Assembly: GCA_025201375.1 (NCBI GenBank)
Contig: JAIWZP010000017.1
Location: 1 to 64,000, forward strand
Source of the DNA: Gongronella butleri
Taxonomy: Eukaryota; Mucoromycota; Mucoromycetes; Mucorales; Cunninghamellaceae
DNA length: 64,000 nucleotides
Reading direction: 5' to 3'
Shown: in pieces, positions 56,914 through 64,000 of the stretch
How the letters are laid out: every line of letters begins with the position of its first letter
How positions within the stretch are numbered: the stretch's first letter is position 1
The notes under the pieces: model-generated
Database searches by the model: none
Seen by the model: only the letters and a program-made list of their open reading frames with translations
Told to the model about the DNA's origin: nothing
Translations under genes and position numbers: made by a program

Positions 56914-58872
56914 AGGAACAAGAATAGAAAAAAAAAGAACGTGTATAAAAAAAGTTGAAAGAAGAGACAAAAAAAAAATGCCTTGCCGCCACCAAGCGCC
57001 CGCTATGGCCTGTTTTGGTCCGATCCCGGCCAACCCAGTCCGGCCACCCCGCCAAACCCCGCCACCCTCGTCTGAATTCATGTCAACCTGATGCAAAAAC
57101 TGCGCCCCCGACGCGTTTCCAGCTTTCCACACCTCGGCAACGGCAAAATGACTAAAAATATTCAGAAAATAGATAACGATGTTGGGTAAAAACTTGAATT
57201 TTGGAGGATTTGGCACGATCGTGAAAGAACGAGTCATTTCGAGACGCGTCCAGGAGATCCTTGTCCTAGTTAAATCCGTGCATCAGGGACGTTTCTTGCT
57301 GGTGGACGTGTCGAACCGACCCTATGGTGCGTCCCCTCGGTGCAATTCAATTTTAAAATTAAATCTTAATAAAATCTGCCATTGCTCGTTTACGAGAGGA
57401 TTACGCCGTTTTTCATGGGTTCTCTCTCCTTTGTGGATCCCCTCTTTGTTTACAGTATACAGGTTTGGCGGGACTCGAGAGACCAATTTTCCAGAAAAAA
57501 AAAAGGGGATTACAATAGTCAAACTACTCATATTTTTTTTTAATTTGTATGCAGCGTGTTCCCAGTGACTTGTGACTAGTGCAATTCTCTGCAGCCTTGT
57601 ATGCGCTGATAGGTGGCATCGTTGCCGCGAGTATACGACTGGCAATGGGTTCATGCCCTTTGGCAGGGCATGTCCCCAGAAACTTGTTCAAAAGGTGGCA
57701 AATTATGTAGGGCCACGTGACGGAGGACAAAGATTCCCTGCCTTGTGTTCTTGCAAATAAAAAAGGTGGCGCTGGGGCGAGGGATCCATGCGGAGGGGAT
57801 GTGGGCTGGAGAAATGGCCTTTTTAGTGGAATACAGTGCGCAGGTGTACCTTTTTTGATCCGCCTCTCGCTTTTTTTCTTCCTTGAAACGAATTGCTTTT
57901 CATTTCAAGCCGGTACAGGGATTCCTTCCTGGTGTATGCACAAAAAAAAAAAAATCTAATCAGGCGTTTGTATCATTTTTGTCGCAATTTTACCGACTCA
58001 ATGTAAATTGTGAACCCTCTTGTCCGTGTTTCAGTAATGCCTCTTGCTACGCATGGATATGCTGCAGAATTTCCGGGTTGATCAACTCGGCTGATCTGCA
58101 GAAACCAAACAAAAAAAAGCTTTGATTTGGGCAATTTCGCCAATTGTGACACAAGCGCGCCTCGTTTTACCAGGATTGAACAAGAAGCACATTGGCCACA
58201 TGATGGCGCTTAGAGAGACAAGTGGCGAAAAAAAAAAAAAAAGCACGGAAAGCGAGCGAGTGGGGCCTTGGGATGCAAGGAATCAAAGAAAACGTAACAA
58301 GCCCACGCGGCCTACATGCCCTCGTTTGCCGCAACGCTTTCTCTACCACGTAACGCGTCATCAAGAGCAATGGAAATGGACAATTTCATACAAGCACTGT
58401 GCAAATCACGCGAAATAAGCGAAAATCGACACAGTGCCTCGGAATTTGGATCAGGGATGCTTACAGACCCCATCCACTTTCAAGTACCGCAGCGCGTTGA
58501 TCCTTGAACGATCACAATCATCCCCCAAAATAGGCGCAACGTGACATTGCGCCCTGGGCTGCGCGTTGATTTTCCCGTTTTGTTTTGCTTTTTGACATTT
58601 ACTATACCAAACAAGGTTTTACATATGATATGTTGAGAGACTTTGTCTACGGTGTCATGTATGAAACCTCAAAGTGGCAAAAGTCAGGAGGATGAAAGTC
58701 GCGTGTGTGGGTGTAAAACGGATTCCAGTCGGCTACAGTGCGCGGAAACGCCATTTTTGCCCCCGAATGAATAAACTACGGAACGTTTATCACTAAAAAA
58801 AAAAAAAAAAGTACAAATTATGCACTTTTTTTTTTTTTGCGCACCAGCACTGTCAATTGCACTCATCAGCAT
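56914..58872. other. Intergenic, about 2 kb, no recognised gene
   Basis: Purine-rich leader of the SWI3-like gene at the left, then unremarkable sequence. One scar heptamer at 57451-57457. T and A runs flank 58790-58838 before the next open frame. Confidence 0.45.
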
Positions 58873-59406
58873 ATGTCTACCCAGCCAGAACAGCAAGCAC
58901 CACAGCCAGAGAGGATCCAGCAAGCCCAATCTGACATCAAGGACGAAGAAAGTCAGCAGCCACCCAATTACAGCAAAAAAAGGCACGCGTTGACCGTGTC
59001 CATTGCTCTGGGTCTAGACATTTTCAATACCGTGCAGGTCACTGTAGTCCCAGACAACACTTTATGCTACCTAAAGCTCTTATTTGGATTCATTATTGCA
59101 TTGACTTTAGTCGTGGATGGCAGGCTCAGGCGTTCGTGGGAATCATTACAGCACTTTCCATTGCCTCGATTTTTTTACTTGGTGTTTGTTCTACGTGGTC
59201 AAGAAGGCATCCACAGAAAATCATTTGCATTCCTCATTGCCTATGCCTGTACGATGGTAACTTTCAGCTTGTTTACCACAAACGGATACAAAGGTGTCAA
59301 CCTGGTGCTTTACATTATACAGTTAATATTTGCCGTTGCAAGCGCGACTTGCACCATCAGGTCGAACAAAAAGTACTTGAAATATGAATTCGTAAGATTT
59401 ACCTGA
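58873..59406 (+). CDS. Small putative membrane protein, 177 aa, possibly frameshifted
   Basis: ATG at 58873 (MSTQPEQQAPQPERIQ) starts a polar N-tail followed by hydrophobic segments (TVSIALGLDIFNTV, LCYLKLLFGFIIALTLVV, SFAFLIAYACTMVTFSLF, NLVLYIIQLIFAVASATC). This resembles a four-helix fungal membrane protein, but I cannot name a family. Between about 59115 and 59210 the frame reads a polar segment, whereas the next frame reads a textbook helix (AFVGIITALSIASIFLLGVC). Two compensating frameshifts, in the genome or in the sequence, are therefore suspected. The gene sits against decayed repeats. Confidence 0.45.
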   Translation: MSTQPEQQAPQPERIQQAQSDIKDEESQQPPNYSKKRHALTVSIALGLDIFNTVQVTVVPDNTLCYLKLLFGFIIALTLVVDGRLRRSWESLQHFPLPRFFYLVFVLRGQEGIHRKSFAFLIAYACTMVTFSLFTTNGYKGVNLVLYIIQLIFAVASATCTIRSNKKYLKYEFVRFT

Positions 59407-59424
59407 AAATAAAGCCAAATGTGG

Positions 59425-59640
59425 CAATCAGACGCGCTGCTTTTTTCGCTGTTGGTCACATCCTTCTGTCCATTGAGATCGAAACATGGGCTTTATTTGT
59501 GTGCAAAATTCAAAACGAATGAAATTTGTGCTTTTGTTCATTTTCTCATACACTTGCTGAGATATTGACCGATTTTTTTTTTCACCCTTGCGGATGCCCA
59601 TATTTGTGAATATGGACAGGCAGGCAGAGCCGAACCAATA
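59425..59640 (+). repeat. Fragment of dispersed repeat family A
   Basis: Resembles 28170-28375, including the shared blocks around CTGTCCA, TGTGTGCAAAAATCCAAA-like sequence and the end GTGAATATGGACA. Begins about 20 bp after the stop of the small membrane-protein frame. Confidence 0.6.
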
Positions 59641-59689
59641 TCATATTTGCCATATCAATATCGAAAATGTAAGTTTTCAGAGTCGTTGC

Positions 59690-61315
59690 ACACCAACTCA
59701 CCGAGACCTCATCGCGATGTTTCCAAAACACAAGCGCTTTTACCGCCTTTGATTACAGATTTATTAGAGGTAACCCGCGCGTCGATACTTTGGGACATTG
59801 TCGCGTGCGTGATAAAAATGGACAAAACCTTAGCCCCCTTTTGCTGGGCGCGTCGTCTGGATCTTGGTCATCGGGTCCTATATTTGAGTTGGAGGTTGCT
59901 GGATACAAAACACCAACGATACCAAGTTTTTTCAGAGATCAGATAATTCAGTCCCGAGAAAATGCATTTTGCATGGATCAGGGCCAGATTGACCTTGTGA
60001 ATGCTAACTCGCCGAGAAATTGACGCGATGTGTCCAAACCACAAGCGCTTTTACCGCGTTTGCCTGCTGATTCATTTGAGGTGACTCACGCGTAGATGCG
60101 TTGAGCCGTTGCTGCCATACAAGACCAAATGGTGGTGACTTTACCTCTTTTACGCCTATAAAACTGGCGCTTCCTCAGAAACTTAGTCATCAGACCTCAA
60201 ATTTCGACCAGTTGATGGTAGACCCATTTCTCCAGCGATGTTAATTTTTTCGCGAATCAGATCACTCAGTCTCGAGAAATCTCGAGATTTGTGTTTGCTA
60301 GTGAAAACCCAGCGCCAAACAATATTTTACGCGTTCCTTCCGATGACGCCGACCGTATGGCGCCAAATTTGGACCAGTGAATACTCTACATAAAACTTTG
60401 ATGCTTCCAAAATTTTCCAGAGATCGGATCACTCAGTCGTGAGAAAATCACTTTTCATAAATTCAGGGCCAAATCAGGATCAAAATGACCCCTGAAGGCT
60501 AACTCGCTGAGAACTCGACGTGATGTTCTCAAACCACAAGCGCTTTTACCGCGTTTGACAGCTGATTTATTTGAATTGCCTCACGCGTCGGGGCGCTCAA
60601 TCGTTGCCGCGGTACGAGACCAAATTGTGATAATTCTATCCCTTTTACGCCTACGTACTGTATGAAATTGGCGCTTCATCACAAACTTTCTCGTCTGGTC
60701 CCAAATTTAACCATATGAGGATAGACCCAATTCTTCAGCGCTGTTATTTTTTTTTTCGCAAATCGGACTACTCAGTCTCGAGAAATCTCGAGATCCATGT
60801 TTGCGAGTGAAAACAGTGCCAAATATTATTTTACGCGTTCCTTCCGATGAGTCTGACCGTATGGCTTCAAATTTAGAACAGTGGATACTCCACATAAAAC
60901 TTTGATGCTTCCAAAATTTTCCAGAGATCGGATCACTCAGTCGTGAGAAAATGCACTTTTCATAAATTCAGGGCCAAATCAGGATCAAAATGACCCCTGA
61001 AGGCTAACTCGCTGAGAACTCGACGCGATGTCCTCAAACCACAAGCGCTTTTACCGCGTTTGCCCGCTGATTCATTTGAGACGACTCTCGTGTCGGGGCG
61101 CTCAGCTGTTGTCGCAGTATGCGACCAAAATGGTAGTAATTCTACCCCTTTTACACCTATAAAACTGGCGCTCATCATAAAGACATAAACTTGCTCATCT
61201 GATCCCAAATTTGGACCATATGAGGGTAGACCCAATTCTTCAGCGTTGTTAATATGTTTTTCGCAAATCGGATTACTCAGTCTCGAGAAATCTCGAGATT
61301 TGTGTTTGCTAGTGA
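59690..61315 (+). repeat. Satellite-like repeat family B, about three tandem units near 490-505 bp
   Basis: The landmark GATCGGATCACTCAGTCGTGAG recurs at about 60423 and 60927 (504 bp apart) and in a diverged form at about 59936 (about 487 bp earlier). Each unit also carries CTCGAGAAATCTCGAGAT (an inverted repeat), ACGCGTTCCTTCCGATGA, AAAACTTTGATGCTTCC, CTAACTCGC(C/T)GAGAA, CACAAGCGCTTTTACCGCG and GGGGCGCTCA(G/A). Shorter relatives are at 41020-42060. No coding capacity. Confidence 0.8.
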
Positions 61316-62640
61316 AAAAATGTCACGACCCAGGCTGGTGCAGCAAGCACTACTGTAGCCGTGACACTCAGCCCCGCACGCTCAGCATTGACGTGTCAAT
61401 GCCAATTTTAACGACCGACGCGACGCGTCATTTATGCAAAATCATCTTTCTTTTTTTCAATTCCCAAGCAACATCAATATCCTGTCATTCATTTTCAAGC
61501 CCACACGTCGTCATACCCTCGGCTAGCATCACCGAGGTATCTTGGGATCAAGCGCAACACGCGCCGCCAACCATCCCATACTGTATCTGCACAAAATACA
61601 CTCAGCAGGTCACGTTATTTTGGAATGCACGCCGCCAATTGCCGATCCCTTGCCAACTTGGACAACCTTGCCAGCTTTTAGCACTGGATGCATTTATGCA
61701 AACCATTTCATTTCTTGTCAATAAACCTGATATTTACTTTTGTTTCCAAACTGCCTGGCAGTTGGCACCACGCACCATTCGAAAGAAACACGCTTTGACA
61801 TCATTTTCAAAATGTTTATTTTTACTGTACCTGATGGCGGCATGATGCGAGGTCGTCGGTTGAGTGCTCTTTGTTGTGCAGAACTGCAGATAAATCCAAA
61901 ATATCTATATTTTCCCAAATTCAGCGGTGGGCTCTCGAAATATTTTGTTGATCAGGATGAACCTGGTATCATTCGAAAGAAACAGGCTCGGACGTCATTT
62001 CTGGAATTTTTTTTCGACGATGCATGACCTTTGTACAGTACATATAGCCACGCTTGTCGTAAAGTGCGCACTCAATAAAAACGCGCTCTTTTTTCGCTTT
62101 CCGGCGAAAAATGAAGGAAAAGTCATGCAAGAGATAGCATGCACAAACCCGACACAAGGTGTGAAATCCAATCCAAAACAGAATTTTTTTTGAAGGACCC
62201 ATAGGCCATAGCAAAGCCTTTTTATAATTGCTGCATTTTTATTTTTGAAAATTTTAATTGGCTTTTGAGGTACCGAGCACTGATGTAGACTCAAGCCACA
62301 GCTGTGATTTACGCGTTTTACATGACTGACATGGTGCTGGTGCCACAAAATCGGAGCACAACTCCAAATCAGGAAAAGCGCGGTTTTCACTCGTCCCAAA
62401 CTTCCAAATCGACGCGCCGATGCATCCACACGCGCGCAATCGAGCTGGAAATCACACACAACGTGTCAATCACACGCTCAACCATAAAGGAATATTAAAA
62501 CGTGCAATTTTGGCTTTTCTTGAAAACGCAATAGGCTTTTGTAGGACTGAGCAACCATACAGATATCAAAATTCCTTGATGGTCCAGTTTAAGAAGATTT
62601 TTTATTGATGGCTTTTGGTGGCCTGCGCCTATAGGCATTG
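61316..62640. other. Repeat-bearing region without genes
   Basis: Contains a family A fragment at about 61870-62045 (like 47830-47985) and scar heptamers at 61351, 61579, 61823 and 62034. The open frames that cross this stretch run through repeats and are not considered genes. Confidence 0.5.
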
Positions 62641-63449
62641 TGGCCATGCCATTGGGTACATTATTAAAAAATGATCTGGAGGGGGGGAGTCGTCAAAAAA
62701 ACCTCCCATTGGGAGGAAAAAACGAGTGGAGGAGCTTGGGGGAGGGCGGATGGCGCGAGACACGCGTCAAACTAGATGTGCAGACGGGTGAGGTTGAGCT
62801 GGCCGGGCTCATGCCCGAGCAATTCAACAAAAAAGAAAAGAAAAAACGTCACCGCGGCTGGAACTTATTGTTCAAGGGCTGTCCATTGGGGGGAGCAACT
62901 TGGATGGCAGGGATGCGGGGGATGTGTCCTTGGTGTGTCTTGAGGTGGATCGACACCGGGCGGGTGGGTGCAGCAAATGGCGCAGCAGAGGTATCGGCGG
63001 GGTCTATTTGGCATTGTGGCGGAGTTTCATGGCGTGTCTGGCTAGGGGATGGGGAGGAGGGGGGTCATTGGCGGCGAGGATTGGTATGCGCAAGGGGGGC
63101 GTATTTGATAATGGATGAGGTGGAGATTTCATCCGTGGGGGGTTTTGCTGGGGAAAGATTGTTGATGGGGAAAAAAAAGCGGGGAAAGGAGAGAGGGACG
63201 GTAGGGAGATTTCGGCTGGAGGGGGGTGTGGCGCGAGGGCGCGAGGAGGTGATGGGTAAATGGGTGGGGGGACGAGAGGGAAAATAGTATTGGGGAGATG
63301 AGCGGGGAAAGATGGGATGGGGATGATAAAAAGCAGAGCTAAGAGAAAGGGGCGGGGGGCAGTTGGTAAACAGCAGGGATAGACAAAATAAGATAAAAAA
63401 AATAAAAGAATAAAAAGGGGGGTTGGGGAGAGGCGCAGTGGCCGTGATC
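62641..63449 (-). other. C-rich minus-strand region with Pro/Ser-rich open frame, probably transposon-derived
   Basis: Strong strand asymmetry: G-rich on plus, C-rich on minus, unlike the neighbouring sequence. On the minus strand one frame is open for about 190 codons down to a TGA at 62872-62874 and is rich in Pro and Ser (for example SPAKPPTDEISTSSIIKYAP). A second short frame follows. No clear start or domain. Its position just past the LINE 3' end suggests another element's 5' part, but this is a guess. The plus-strand frame 62640-63287 is Gly/Trp/Arg-rich and unlikely to be real. Confidence 0.3.
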
Positions 63450-63483
<34 letters not shown>

Positions 63484-63547
63484 TATTTTTCCCTCTTTTG
63501 TGTTTTTTTTTTTTTTTTTTTTGTTTTTTTTTTTTTCTTTAAATTAA
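63450..63547 (-). repeat. A-rich tail (minus strand) of the LINE
   Basis: On the minus strand, TAA-rich sequence and several long A runs (T runs on plus at 63450-63479 and 63504-63536) follow the reverse-transcriptase stop. This is the expected 3' tail of a non-LTR retrotransposon. Confidence 0.6.
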
Positions 63548-64000
63548 TTAATTATCACGATGGGGGAGGGGGGTGACTTCATCGGTTGGGGGGGTGTCGT
63601 GGAGGAGTGAGCGCTCTGGCTCGGGGGGATCAGTGGGGTGAGTGGCGACATCAATGTCACGGAGCAAAGAGAGGAGGAAAGGCCAGGACTTGCGCCAATG
63701 GCCTTCCTTGTAAAGGTGGCGGCGGAGGGGCAGTGCATTGAGCACGGTGTCAATGGGGTGGTCGTGGGGCGGGAAGTCGATAGGGACAATTTCTCGGAGG
63801 CGGGCAATGGCGGGTCCAACCTCGGGGCAGAGAGTGAGATGGTGTCGATCGGCTTTTGGGGCACCACAGGCGCAGGCGGACAAAGGGTATGAGGGCAGCC
63901 ATCCAGCACGCCAAAAGAAAAGGCGGCGACGGGAATTGGTGCTGGCGGGGGCATATAGGATGGGGTCCCAGATTGGCTTGTTGCGAGCGCGTCGTGCCAG
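63548..64000 (-). mobile_element. 3' end of a non-LTR retrotransposon (LINE) reverse-transcriptase ORF, partial
   Basis: The minus-strand frame is open from the window edge (64000) to a TAA at 63548-63550, about 150 codons. It has the region after the reverse-transcriptase core: LFFWRAGWLPSYPLSACACG followed by a Cys/His zinc-knuckle-like motif CACGAPKADRHHLTLCP. The C-terminus is Pro/Asp/His-rich. An A-rich tail follows. The rest of the element lies outside the window, so clade and integrity are unknown. Confidence 0.75.

Noticed and set aside
59690..61315. CRISPR-like array
   Set aside because: Units are about 500 bp, diverged and eukaryotic in context; no short direct repeats with spacers.
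61246..61845. 199-codon plus-strand frame
   Set aside because: Runs from satellite repeat B into repeat A sequence; composition unlike the real genes here.
62640..63287. Gly/Trp/Arg-rich plus-strand protein
   Set aside because: A product of the G-rich strand; the opposite strand has the more plausible reading frames and no domain is seen.
1..64000. tRNA genes
   Set aside because: I looked for the GGTTCGANTCC T-loop signature on both strands and saw no convincing cloverleaf; a covariance-model search would be decisive.

Overview
The window reads as the nuclear genome of a fungus, most likely an early-diverging one of the Mucoromycota type. Genes are split by short introns with GT-AG ends. 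Many introns start with a long A run or end with a long T run. The gene set is fungal or opisthokont: exocyst Sec5, cytosolic ribosomal proteins eS1 and eS30, a COP9 signalosome subunit 8, a SWI3/RSC8-type remodeller subunit and a cytosolic leucyl-tRNA synthetase. The transposons are eukaryotic: PIF/Harbinger, Tc1/mariner and the tail of a LINE. The phylum is inferred from gene style and was not tested.

Layout. 0.8-4.2 kb: SEC5 (+). 4.3-6.7 kb: eS1 and eS30 (both -). 8.6-10.8 kb: an unrecognised 726-aa protein (-). 11.3-14.0 kb: a VHS-GAT trafficking adaptor (+). 14.6-17.0 kb: an unrecognised coiled-coil protein (+). 18.3-20.5 kb: an SLC49-like MFS transporter (+), convergent with CSN8 (20.6-21.5 kb, -). 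CSN8 is in turn divergent from a secreted quinoprotein-like beta-propeller (22.0-23.8 kb, +). 23.9-28.7 kb is gene-poor and repeat-bearing. 28.7-31.4 kb: a multi-FAS1 membrane-anchored surface protein (-). 31.7-40.3 kb: two tandem nucleobase permeases (-), a secreted cytidine-deaminase-fold enzyme (+) and a 2-oxoglutarate/Fe(II) oxygenase (+), which look like a nucleobase uptake and processing neighbourhood. 40.3-49.5 kb: an accessory block with a satellite-like repeat, a complete 3.66-kb Harbinger element, a 1.35-kb Tc1-like element and a long non-coding repeat. 49.5-53.2 kb: leucyl-tRNA synthetase (-). 53.7-56.9 kb: SWI3-like (-). 58.9-59.4 kb: a possibly frameshifted small membrane protein (+). 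59.4-62.2 kb: further satellite and dispersed repeats. 62.6-64.0 kb: a C-rich stretch, then the 3' end of a LINE reading on the minus strand.

The most unexpected signal is the 7-mer TACTGTA/TACAGTA. I count about 35 copies by eye, nearly all outside coding exons, against about 8 expected for 64 kb at equal base frequencies. The resident Tc1-like element ends in CAGTG...CACTG inside TA duplications, so three-base excision scars would read exactly TA-CAG-TA or TA-CTG-TA. The non-coding DNA seems to carry a record of repeated Tc1-family hopping. Chained scars flank the present insertion, and some scars lie in introns.

The second point of interest is the nucleobase neighbourhood. The two permeases differ at the substrate-site position of the NAT signature (E in one, Q in the other). 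GATA-factor-like sites are dense in the intergenic regions of this cluster.
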